Source: Cyclobacterium lianum | GTDB lineage: Bacteria; Bacteroidota; Bacteroidia; Cytophagales; Cyclobacteriaceae | Direction: 5' to 3' | Length of the DNA: 64,000 nt | Assembly (NCBI RefSeq): GCF_900143075.1 | Contig: NZ_FRCY01000005.1 | Location: 1-64,000, forward strand | Shown here: piece by piece, positions 43,458 through 51,855 of the stretch | How positions within the stretch are numbered: position 1 is the first letter of the stretch | Layout: the number at the start of each line of letters is the position of its first letter | Translations under genes and position numbers: made by a program | The notes under the pieces: model-generated | Database searches by the model: none | Seen by the model: the letters and a program-made list of their open reading frames with translations, nothing else | What the model was told of the DNA's origin: nothing

Positions 43458-43790
43458 TCAGGCAAGCTGAAGGAAATGCCGGGGTGGTTTCAGGGGAAGC
43501 GGTAGTATTCCCCTTGGAAGTCCGGGGGTAATTTCAAAAACAAAAGTTGGTACGGCACCAACAGTGAACTCCAAAACGAGGGGATAGGTTTTAGGGGAAA
43601 TACATCCCGTACAGGTTCCGCAGGTATAAAAGGGGGAACATGGCAATTCATCTGTACAGCCTTCCTCATTGGAATAAGACACATCCGTACAAGCTTCCCC
43701 CTCGTAGGCGCAATGGTGCACTGCCTCACAGCAAGGTACCACCGAAAGCCAGGCGACCAAAATAACCAGTAGAAATACCCCTGTTCTCAC
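43458..43790 (-). CDS. Cys-rich secreted protein (DUF6660-like), partner of TonB receptor
   Basis: The GTG start at 43790 gives a 110-residue protein with an N-terminal hydrophobic signal (RTGVFLLVILVAWLSVVPCC). An upstream ATG at 43892 would add 34 residues before the signal and is less likely. The middle is Cys-rich: CCEAVHHCAYEGEAC, EEGCTDELPCSPFYTCGTC and TGCI. Small secreted Cys-rich proteins with this pattern occur next to TonB receptors in Bacteroidota and may bind metal. It lies in the same transcript as the receptor (48-bp gap). The divergent transporter operon shares the upstream region with a strong operator. Confidence 0.6.
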   Translation of the reverse strand: MRTGVFLLVILVAWLSVVPCCEAVHHCAYEGEACTDVSYSNEEGCTDELPCSPFYTCGTCTGCISPKTYPLVLEFTVGAVPTFVFEITPGLPRGILPLPLKPPRHFLQLA

Positions 43791-43929
43791 GTTGCGAAGG
43801 TAATCAATAAAGTCTTTTTGGTCGAACCTTTTCAGGTGCAATTTTATCCATTCAACTAAATCCCGATCTACCGCAGGAAAGAGCAGCCCCAACCCGGATC
43901 CTGCTCAGGAGAAGGCTGCTCAAAAATTA

Positions 43930-43962
43930 ATTAGGTCTTATGCCCTATTTTTTATAGCTTTG
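43930..43962 (+). promoter_or_regulatory. Operator and promoter of the transporter-FucD operon
   Basis: ATTAGG and CCTATT half-sites (43930-43949) are separated by 8 nt (TCTTATGC). TAGCTTTG, a TAnnTTTG-type -7 box, lies at 43955-43962, with the operator covering the -33 region. The same operator recurs at 48219-48238 before the SusC operon with the -7 box at the same 25-nt distance. The site also lies 140 bp upstream of the divergent Cys-rich gene. Confidence 0.65.
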
Positions 43963-44112
43963 ATGCCGATATATATATCACCGACTACTGGTATGCAAGC
44001 AAATGGCCTTCAGAGCGGCCGTTCTTCTTTTCGATACTGAAGATGGCAGGCTCAGGTTCGGGCTGTAATTGCCCCAATAGGTCGGGCTGCCCATCGGCGC
44101 AAACTGTAAACA

Positions 44113-45705
44113 ATGAAAACAATTGAAGCAATAGACCTGCTGGTGATCGCAGGATACCTGCTGGGAATCGTAGGCATCGGATTATTTTCCGTCTGGAAGA
44201 AGAAGCAAAGCAGCGAGGGTTATTTCCTGGCTGGAAAATCCCTTTCCTGGGCCGTAATCGGGGCTTCCCTTTTTGCCTCCAATATTTCTACTGTTCACCT
44301 GGTGGGGCTGGCCGAGTCCGGCTTTACCGATGGCATTGTTTGGGGTAATTTCGAGTGGTTTTCCGGTATTGAACTCATCATACTGGCCTTCGTATTCATT
44401 CCATTCTACTTGAGAACCAAAATCACCACTCTACCCCAGTTTCTTGAAAAACGGTATGATTCCCGCTCCCGCGTGGTATTGGCGATATTCAGCATTCTTG
44501 CCGCTCTTTTCATGCACATTGGCGTGAGCCTGTATGCCGGAGCGGTGGTGTTTGAAAATGTATTTGGTCTGAGTATTCCGGTCTCTATTGTGATCATTGC
44601 ACTGGCCACCGGCGTTTACACCATCGTCGGGGGCCTTACATCCGTGGTGATCACGGAGGCCGTTCAGACCCTGGTACTGATTGCCGGTTCGTTTGCCATT
44701 ACCCTGCTGGCGATTTTTCGCCTGCCGGAAATGGGCATTACTTCCTATGCGGAGCTAAAGGCAATGGTGGACCCGGACCGCCTTAAAATAGTGAGTTTCG
44801 ACAACAGTCAGAAAGGCTTTTCATTTTCTGACATGCTGTTTGGCCACCTGATCCTGGGGCTTTGGTATTGGTGTACCGATCAGACCATAGTGCAGCGGGT
44901 TTTGGGTGCCAGATCGGAAAAGCAGGCAAAATTGGGAGCTTTATTCGCCGGATTTCTGAAAATCCTGCCTGTTTTCATCATGGTCGTTCCGGGAATACTG
45001 GCTTTTGCCTTGTTCCGGGAGGAAATTGGCGCAGATACCAAAAGTGTCTTGCCTGTTATGATCAGTAACCTGATGCCTGTAGGACTGAAAGGACTCATGG
45101 TGGCAGCACTGCTGGCAGCGGTAATGAGCAGTGTGGCTGCAGCCATCAATAGCTGCTCCACGCTTATTGTTTTCGACGTTTTTGACAAGTTGAAACCTGA
45201 TCTGAACGATAGAAAAAAGGTTTTTACCGGAAGGATAACCGGCGCGGTGGTTCTGGTTGCGGCGGTGATCTGGTCACCGTTTCTCGGAAACCTGGGAGCC
45301 CTATTCGAACTGATCAACCAGATGTTTTCCATATTCGCCCCGTCTATTGTAGCGGTATTCCTTTTGGGTATATTGTCGTCCAGAGGGACTGCAAATGCCG
45401 CATTTTACACATTATTGCTGGGCAGCTTATTTGCCGCCGCAGTGTTTATTGTAGAAAAGTACCTGACCATAGGCGGGATTGAAAACTTTGTCTCTGCTGG
45501 TTTGGGCATCAACTGGCTACAGCAGACTGCGCTGTTTTTCCTGTTTTCTGTCCTCCTGTATGTAATTATTTCCTATACAGACCAAAGGGAACAAACCATC
45601 TTCCCGGGTTTCTACCTGAGTGTTGGAAGTTCCTCCCGGCTGGTCAACTGGCTTGCAGCCTTCCTGCTGTGTACCATGCTGGTATTATACTGGATTTTCT
45701 ATTGA
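44113..45705 (+). CDS. SSS-family sodium:solute symporter (sugar type)
   Basis: The 530-residue inner-membrane protein has about 13-14 helices of the sodium-glucose type (LeuT fold). It opens IDLLVIAGYLLGIVGIGLF and SEGYFLAGKSLSWAVIGASLFASNIS, where the GASLFASNIST loop belongs to the first sodium and sugar site. GFLKILPVFIMVVPGILAF and AALLAAVMSSVAAAINSCSTL mark later conserved helices. It is the first gene of an operon with an oxidoreductase and L-fuconate dehydratase, so L-fucose or a related sugar acid is the likely cargo. The end overlaps a longer version of the next frame, but the chosen start of that gene is 31 bp after this stop. Confidence 0.88.
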   Translation: MKTIEAIDLLVIAGYLLGIVGIGLFSVWKKKQSSEGYFLAGKSLSWAVIGASLFASNISTVHLVGLAESGFTDGIVWGNFEWFSGIELIILAFVFIPFYLRTKITTLPQFLEKRYDSRSRVVLAIFSILAALFMHIGVSLYAGAVVFENVFGLSIPVSIVIIALATGVYTIVGGLTSVVITEAVQTLVLIAGSFAITLLAIFRLPEMGITSYAELKAMVDPDRLKIVSFDNSQKGFSFSDMLFGHLILGLWYWCTDQTIVQRVLGARSEKQAKLGALFAGFLKILPVFIMVVPGILAFALFREEIGADTKSVLPVMISNLMPVGLKGLMVAALLAAVMSSVAAAINSCSTLIVFDVFDKLKPDLNDRKKVFTGRITGAVVLVAAVIWSPFLGNLGALFELINQMFSIFAPSIVAVFLLGILSSRGTANAAFYTLLLGSLFAAAVFIVEKYLTIGGIENFVSAGLGINWLQQTALFFLFSVLLYVIISYTDQREQTIFPGFYLSVGSSSRLVNWLAAFLLCTMLVLYWIFY

Positions 45706-45736
45706 CACCACTATGTACGGAACAAAAAAAGAAAAA

Positions 45737-46828
45737 ATGTTTGAAAGGATGCGCTTCAACCAAAGTCCTTCAATTCCCGAAAACCCATGCCCCATCATGC
45801 TTATCGGAGCCGGAGGCATCGTACGGGATGCCCATTTGCCTGCTTACGCCAAGGCGGCTTTACCGGTAGCCGGTGTCTATGATCTGGATGCCGAAAAAGC
45901 GAAAACATTGGCAGCACAGTTTACCATGACGCAGGGCGCCTTTGATACGCTGGACCAGCTAATCGCAAAGGCCCGGGAGATTTCGGCTGTATTTGATCTG
46001 GCGGTTCCCGCTGATCAGATTCCGCAGATTTTAGAGCAATTGCCGGAGAAATCCGCAGTGCTGATACAGAAGCCCATGGGTGAAAACCTGAAGGAGGCAG
46101 AAGAAATCCTGCGGCTCTGCCGCAAAAGGTCACTGATCGCAGCGGTCAATTTTCAACTCCGGCATGCCCCGTTTATCGTGGCTGCCGGGGAGCTGATCCG
46201 GCAGGGAATTATCGGACAAGTCTTCGATGTGGAATTTAAAGTATGTGTCCATACCCCCTGGGAATTGTGGGAATTCCTGAAAACCAAACCCAGACTGGAG
46301 ATCCTTTACCACAGCATCCACTACCTGGACACGATAAGGAGCCTTTTGGGTAATCCGAAAAGGGTATTTGCCCGCACCATCAGACACCCGAATAATGCCG
46401 ATCTGGCCGCCACCAGAAGTACTATTGTGCTCGATTATGACGAGCTCACACAGGCGCGTGTCCTTACCCACCACGGACACGATTTCGGATCCAGGCACCA
46501 GGAGTCATATCTTAAAATAGAGGGAACCCAGGGGGCCATTCGCATACAGATCGGGGTTTCCTTCGATTATCCAAAAGGCAGGCCTTCCCGGCTGGAATAT
46601 TACAGCAAAAAACACAGCAAGAAGGGATGGCAGGAGCTTCCGCTTGACGGAGACTGGTTTCCGGACGCCTTCATTGGTCCGATGGCAAGCCTTCAAAACC
46701 ACCTGAAAAACCCTTCGGCACCCTTACCCACCGATGTGGCTGATGCCTTGCAGACCATGCGCCTGGTAGAAAAATTGTACGAATCAAACGAACTGGGAGG
46801 CCTGGCCTTCGAAGAGCAAAAAACTTAA
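45737..46828 (+). CDS. Gfo/Idh/MocA-family oxidoreductase
   Basis: The 363-residue NAD(P)-dependent enzyme has the nucleotide motif IGAGGIVRDAHLPAY near residue 25. VLIQKPMGENLKEAEEIL contains the catalytic-type Lys-Pro pair (EKP/QKP) near 111. The second domain carries EILYHSIHYLDTIRSLLG, where the HxxD pattern supplies active-site His and Asp. The start at 45737 is chosen because a long A-rich leader precedes it; ATG at 45713 is also possible. The enzyme is encoded between the symporter and FucD genes, suggesting oxidation of L-fucose to its lactone or another sugar step. The substrate is inferred from context only. Confidence 0.85.
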   Translation: MFERMRFNQSPSIPENPCPIMLIGAGGIVRDAHLPAYAKAALPVAGVYDLDAEKAKTLAAQFTMTQGAFDTLDQLIAKAREISAVFDLAVPADQIPQILEQLPEKSAVLIQKPMGENLKEAEEILRLCRKRSLIAAVNFQLRHAPFIVAAGELIRQGIIGQVFDVEFKVCVHTPWELWEFLKTKPRLEILYHSIHYLDTIRSLLGNPKRVFARTIRHPNNADLAATRSTIVLDYDELTQARVLTHHGHDFGSRHQESYLKIEGTQGAIRIQIGVSFDYPKGRPSRLEYYSKKHSKKGWQELPLDGDWFPDAFIGPMASLQNHLKNPSAPLPTDVADALQTMRLVEKLYESNELGGLAFEEQKT

Positions 46829-46898
46829 AAAAACAGGGTTCGCAATCCGTGCAGGTAAGTACCCCAAAGGTTTGCGGCGAATACGAAACCATACACCT

Positions 46899-48164
46899 AT
46901 GAAGAAATCTATCCTAATTCAGTCGGGACAGTCCCGGGATATCCACTTTGCCCTGGAAAATGGCGCCGGATCTGACGCAGTGCACTCTACTCCCGTTTAC
47001 GCCTATGCAGTGTGCAGCCTGCAGACAGACAGCCAGCTCGAAGGAGTGGGTCTTGCACTTACCCTGGGTGCCGGCAACAAGTTGGTTTGCGATGCCATCG
47101 ACTACCTGGTACAGCATATTGAGGGCAAGGAAATCAACGAGCTCATGGCCGACTTTGGTACCACCTACAAAAAGATGGCGGACGATCCCAACCTCCGCTG
47201 GCTCGGACCCCACAAGGGCGTGGTCCACCTGGCCCTGGCGTCGGTGGTAAACGCCTGTTTTGACCTTTGGGCAAAATCCAGGTGCCAGCCCCTATGGCAG
47301 TTGCTGATAGAACTTTCACCCGAAGAGTTGGTCAACACAATGGATTTTTCCTATTTCGAGGATATCCTGCCAAGAGAGGAAGCCATTACACTGATAAAAT
47401 CACAGGCAGCGGGAAGAGAAAGCAGGTTAGGCATCCTCAAAGACGGCTACCCCGGCTACGACACCTCTATCGGCTGGTTCAATTATACAGATGAGCAGGT
47501 GACCAGAAATATAAAAAAATCGATCGACCAGGGCTTTACTGCCCTCAAGTTAAAGGTTGGCTCCCGGAATGCCACGCGGGATATTCGCCGGGCCGAACTC
47601 GTCCGCAAGGCTGCAGGTCCGGATGCCACCATCATGCTGGATGCCAACCAGCAATGGAACCTTCCGAAAGCCATGGCTACCTGCAGGCAGCTCCTGGCCA
47701 TAGATCCCTTCTGGATAGAAGAACCTACCCATCCTGACGATATTCAGGCGCATGTCAGCCTGGCAAAAGAAGTTTCCATCCCCATCGCACTGGGAGAGCA
47801 TGTCCCGAATAAAATCATGTTCAAAAACTTTATCCAGTCCGGCTGTATGAGTTACAATCAGGTGGATGCCGTCCGGGTAGGCGGAGTTTCCGAGTTTTTG
47901 CTGATCAGCCTGCTGTCCAGAAAGTACAACGTTCCCATAGTGCCTCATGTCGGCGATATGGGGCAGATCCACCAGCACCTGGTACTCTTCAACCACATCT
48001 CCCTGGGCCACCCGGCAATACTTCTGGAACATATTCCCCATTTAAAGGACTATTTTAAATTTCCTGCTCAGGTGATGGACGGAAAATACATCACACCCGG
48101 AGAGCCGGGCTTAAGTGCAGATTTCAAGGAATTTGTATTGGAAAAAAAGGTCCTTTCCCAATGA
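46899..48164 (+). CDS. fucD: L-fuconate dehydratase (enolase superfamily)
   Basis: The 421-residue enzyme converts L-fuconate to 2-keto-3-deoxy-L-fuconate. Catalytic residues match the characterised Xanthomonas FucD: Lys217 and Lys219 in ALKLKVG, metal ligands Asp248 in LDANQ, Glu274 in IEEPTHPDD and Glu300 in LGEH, and the His350 base in PHVGDMG. The N-terminal capping domain (SRDIHFALENGAGSDAVHS, WLGPHKGVVHLAL) is diagnostic of the FucD group. ATG at 46899 is chosen; the upstream TTG at 46872 adds nine residues of leader. Activity on L-galactonate is also known in this group. It ends the operon, 55 bp before the SusC operator. Confidence 0.92.
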   Translation: MKKSILIQSGQSRDIHFALENGAGSDAVHSTPVYAYAVCSLQTDSQLEGVGLALTLGAGNKLVCDAIDYLVQHIEGKEINELMADFGTTYKKMADDPNLRWLGPHKGVVHLALASVVNACFDLWAKSRCQPLWQLLIELSPEELVNTMDFSYFEDILPREEAITLIKSQAAGRESRLGILKDGYPGYDTSIGWFNYTDEQVTRNIKKSIDQGFTALKLKVGSRNATRDIRRAELVRKAAGPDATIMLDANQQWNLPKAMATCRQLLAIDPFWIEEPTHPDDIQAHVSLAKEVSIPIALGEHVPNKIMFKNFIQSGCMSYNQVDAVRVGGVSEFLLISLLSRKYNVPIVPHVGDMGQIHQHLVLFNHISLGHPAILLEHIPHLKDYFKFPAQVMDGKYITPGEPGLSADFKEFVLEKKVLSQ

Positions 48165-48218
48165 TTTTCCAAGAGACAGTCCGGCCTGGAGATTTTAAAA
48201 AAAATTAATTTATCAAAC

Positions 48219-48251
48219 ATTAGGTCTTTTGTCCTAATTTGTCTATTATTG
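48219..48251 (+). promoter_or_regulatory. Operator and promoter of the SusCD operon
   Basis: ATTAGG and CCTAAT (48219-48238) enclose TCTTTTGT, nearly identical to the site at 43930. TATTATTG at 48244-48251 is a one-mismatch TAnnTTTG -7 box, 25 nt from the operator start as in the other copy. This fixes the likely transcription start near 48258. Confidence 0.65.
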
Positions 48252-48629
48252 GGGCGATTGCCCTAAAAACAAAAACTGCAAATACCTGTTGGTCTGTTTT
48301 TTAGGTCAGCGTACACGCTGCATTTGGAGCCAATCACTACGATACATTTCGGGTTTGGAATACCTCCATTTGCACCAATGAAAGCAAAGGTTCCGGAATT
48401 ACGGGCAAGAAAACCTGCCGTCCGGAGAACAGCTCTGACCAGGCTCTGAACTGACACGATTCAATTACCCATAAACCCAATGCGATGGCAGAAACAGAAC
48501 AGAATACTACCTAATACCCCGGGAGACTACCCGGTTGGGCGCAGGTAAGACATCATTGGTACCCTGAAAAAACAGACCTGATGGCCGGGCGTTCTGCATT
48601 CAATTATTATAAACCTAACAGACAAAATT
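48252..48629 (+). other. Long leader of the SusC transcript
   Basis: About 370 nt separate the predicted start site from the SusC ATG. GGGCGATTGCCC at the 5' edge (48252-48263) can fold into a short hairpin. TACACGCTG and several short inverted repeats follow, but I see no known riboswitch and no convincing ORF. Long leaders are common for SusC genes and may be targets of antisense RNA. Confidence 0.35.
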
Positions 48630-51600
48630 ATGCTGGTAAAATTACTACGAAAAGGCCGGAAAATGGCCTTTTATTTCACCTATGGGCTGGCTGTCCAGCT
48701 ACTGCTGCTACAGGCTGCAGCAGCGGGCGGGGTCAGCGAAAAAGGCAACAGGGAGGCGGTTTCACCGACACTCCTCAGTAATCTGATGGAAGATATCCTG
48801 ATAGAAGGGAAAGTGGTGGATGAAGAAGGCAACCCTATCCCGGGTGCTGCGATCCTAATAAAAGGCACCACTTCCGGTACCTCGACGGATATCGACGGTA
48901 ACTTTTCGCTGGACGTACCCGACGGTTCGGTCCTCGTGGTTTCGTTTTTGGGCTTTATTACCCAGGAAATTGAGGTAGGAAACCAGACTGATCTGGAAAT
49001 CACGCTGGTAGAAGACGTCGCCCAGATGGACGAAGTAGTGGTGGTGGGCTTTGGCACGCAGAAGAAATCACACCTAACCGCGGCGGTGGAGCAAATAGGC
49101 AGTGACCTGATAGAAAACCGGCCCATCAACCGATTATCAGAAGCACTTCAGGGTGCGGTGGCTGGTTTGTACGTGACCCCGGTAAACGGCGGGCCTGCGC
49201 AGGAGTCAAATTTCAACATCCGGGGCTACACCGGATTCGGCCAGAAAGGAGGGCCGCTGGTTTTGGTAGATGGAATTGAGCGTACGATGAGTGATGTCAA
49301 TCCAAACGATGTAGAATCGGTTACCGTCCTGAAAGATGCTGCTGCTTCTGCCATTTACGGATCAAGAGCGCCATCAGGCGTAATTCTTATCACGACCAAA
49401 TCCGGATCCAAAGGAGAGAAGATGCAGGTCAACTACAGCGGGAGTTACCGAATCGGCTCGCCTATAGGCATGCCTGAATGGTCCAATTCCTGGGAGTATG
49501 CCGAAAAAATAAACGAGCAATACCGAAATTCCCTCCAGGCACCTATCTATACGGAAGAGGCCATACAGCGCATGAGGGATCATGGCGCCGGCCTGATTCC
49601 TAACAATATCGTCACCGGAAATGGCACCTATGGCGCACATTGGGATATGAATGGTAACAGCAACTGGTTCGACATCATGTACAAAAGCATCATCCCCAGT
49701 CAGCAGCACAATGCCAGCGTCTCGGGAGGAAGCAATAATACAGGCTATTACGTAGGTCTTGGATATAACGAGTCCATGGGTATTATCAAAGGTTCAGACG
49801 ATCAGTTGAACCGATACAATGCCTTACTGAAAGTAAACTCGGATGTCACAGATTGGCTGACACTCCGGATGAGTATGAACTACGTCAGGACAGACGAACA
49901 AGCGCCAAACTACAGAGGTGGCGGACCGAATTATGGAGATATCTGGCAAAATGCCTCTGCATCACTTCCGAACTGGAATGATTTGAACCCCAATGGCAGC
50001 CCCTCCTTTTTGAGTAGCGGTCCATCGCTTCGTGGGGAAGGCGGAACACAAAACAACGAGAGGAATGAAACCACCCTTTCCGGTGGATTCACTGTGAAGC
50101 CCTTCAAGGATTTTAGTATTCGTGGCAACTACTACTGGAGAAACCTTACCTCGCACCTGGAGCGAAATACCTTTGTGATCCTGGTAGAGGAAGCCGACGG
50201 CAGCATACGCAATTCGGCCCGCTCCGCACAGCAAAGCAGTGTCCTTCGGCAAATGAATTTCACCAACTACCACACGGCTGATATCGTGGCCGATTACGAC
50301 ACGCAAATCGGTCGTCATTCCATCAATGCTTTGGTGGGCTACCAGGAGGAATACAACAATTTCGCCCGCCTTGCAGGCGTCGGCAGGGACCTGTATACCA
50401 ATTCGGTACCGAGTATCAGTACCACTTACAACCCGAATCCAACAGTAAATGACCAGCTGACCCACTGGGCTACCCAGGGTGTGTTCGGACGTATGGCATA
50501 CAATTATGCAGAAAAATACTTTATCGAATTCAATGGACGATACGATGCCCATTCAAAATTCCCCGCAGCAATCCGCTGGTCCTTTTTTCCATCTGTATCC
50601 GGTGCATGGAACATTGCTGAAGAAAACTTCTGGTCTGTCAATGAGATAAATGCGTTCAAAATCCGGGCTGCCTACACCTCTTCCGGTGACCCTGGAAGCG
50701 GCAATTACCTCTACCTACCCACCATGGGCACAGGCATTGGCGTTGGGGATGTCCTGCTCGGTGGGGTAAAACCAAACATGGTATTTATGCCGCCACTTGT
50801 CAGTTCCGATCTGACCTGGTCTTCACCCCAGACCCTGGGATTCGGACTCGATGTAGTGGCCATAGAAAACCGGCTGGAGCTGACCTACGACTGGTACCAG
50901 CGAACCATATACAATCAACCTGGTCCTGCCAGAATTTTGCCGGAAACGATAGGCACCGGCCTGCCCAGTGTAAACAATGCGGTAAGTGAAACCAGGGGCT
51001 GGGAATTTTCCATGAAATGGAGAAACACCGGTAGGATTGCCGGAAGACCCTTTAACTATTCCGTACGTTTTAACATCGCAGATTACATCGGCTATGTGGT
51101 CGAGTATGATGAAAATCCGAACGGCCAGAGAAACATCTGGACTCCGGGACAGGTATTCGGACAGATCTGGATGTACGAGTCAAATGGGGTAGCCCAGGAC
51201 ATATCCGATGTAGAAGCAAACGTTCCCCAGGGAGGCGGATGGTACTATCCGGGAGATTTGATGATGAAGGACCGAAACGGTGATGGACAGATCAATGCCG
51301 GAGAAGGCGGCAGGTGGTATGCCAGAGGCGACCAGTACATGGCCGGATACAACTACGGAAGATACCGCTACGGGATGAACCTGCAGGCCAACTGGAACGG
51401 CATCGACCTTTCGGTCACCTTTACCGGTGTACCCAAGTGGATTACCTTTACGAACAACTTCCATGTCATTCCTGCAGGAATCAATATCTGGAATTCCAAA
51501 TGGTTTACCCGCCACCAGGAGCTGGGCACCTGGTCTCCTGATACACCGGACAATTATTTCCCCAGACATTCCTTCAAAACCTACGGAGCAAACGATCAAT

Positions 51601-51839
51601 ACGTGGAAAACCTGGCCCATTTGAGGGTTCAGAATCTTCGGCTGGGCTACAACCTGCCTCAGTCGCTTCTTGAAAGAATTAAACTAAGGAAGGTATATAT
51701 CTATTCAAGTGCCGAAAACCTGGGAATGATCTATTATAAGTCCAACTTCAGGTACGAACCTGAAATCATGTCCAGATATGGAGGAAACGGATATCCTCCA
51801 CAGCGGCAGATCTCTTTTGGTGTAAACGTGGGTATTTGA
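48630..51839 (+). CDS. SusC/RagA-family TonB-linked glycan importer
   Basis: The 1069-residue outer-membrane transporter imports oligosaccharides with its SusD lid. After an unusual extended leader (MLVKLLRKGRKMAFYFTYGL and a hydrophobic core to about 35), a CarboxypepD-regulatory domain follows (EGKVVDEEGNPIPGAAILI, about 53-125). The TonB box DEVVVVGFGTQ lies near 130. The plug carries NIRGYTGFGQKGGPLVLVDG and AAASAIYGSRAPSGVILI. The 22-strand barrel ends in PQRQISFGVNVGI. It lacks an STN domain, so it is not wired to an anti-sigma factor by that route. It is 16 bp upstream of SusD. Confidence 0.95.
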   Translation: MLVKLLRKGRKMAFYFTYGLAVQLLLLQAAAAGGVSEKGNREAVSPTLLSNLMEDILIEGKVVDEEGNPIPGAAILIKGTTSGTSTDIDGNFSLDVPDGSVLVVSFLGFITQEIEVGNQTDLEITLVEDVAQMDEVVVVGFGTQKKSHLTAAVEQIGSDLIENRPINRLSEALQGAVAGLYVTPVNGGPAQESNFNIRGYTGFGQKGGPLVLVDGIERTMSDVNPNDVESVTVLKDAAASAIYGSRAPSGVILITTKSGSKGEKMQVNYSGSYRIGSPIGMPEWSNSWEYAEKINEQYRNSLQAPIYTEEAIQRMRDHGAGLIPNNIVTGNGTYGAHWDMNGNSNWFDIMYKSIIPSQQHNASVSGGSNNTGYYVGLGYNESMGIIKGSDDQLNRYNALLKVNSDVTDWLTLRMSMNYVRTDEQAPNYRGGGPNYGDIWQNASASLPNWNDLNPNGSPSFLSSGPSLRGEGGTQNNERNETTLSGGFTVKPFKDFSIRGNYYWRNLTSHLERNTFVILVEEADGSIRNSARSAQQSSVLRQMNFTNYHTADIVADYDTQIGRHSINALVGYQEEYNNFARLAGVGRDLYTNSVPSISTTYNPNPTVNDQLTHWATQGVFGRMAYNYAEKYFIEFNGRYDAHSKFPAAIRWSFFPSVSGAWNIAEENFWSVNEINAFKIRAAYTSSGDPGSGNYLYLPTMGTGIGVGDVLLGGVKPNMVFMPPLVSSDLTWSSPQTLGFGLDVVAIENRLELTYDWYQRTIYNQPGPARILPETIGTGLPSVNNAVSETRGWEFSMKWRNTGRIAGRPFNYSVRFNIADYIGYVVEYDENPNGQRNIWTPGQVFGQIWMYESNGVAQDISDVEANVPQGGGWYYPGDLMMKDRNGDGQINAGEGGRWYARGDQYMAGYNYGRYRYGMNLQANWNGIDLSVTFTGVPKWITFTNNFHVIPAGINIWNSKWFTRHQELGTWSPDTPDNYFPRHSFKTYGANDQYVENLAHLRVQNLRLGYNLPQSLLERIKLRKVYIYSSAENLGMIYYKSNFRYEPEIMSRYGGNGYPPQRQISFGVNVGI

Positions 51840-51855
51840 TTTAAATTAGTGAACT

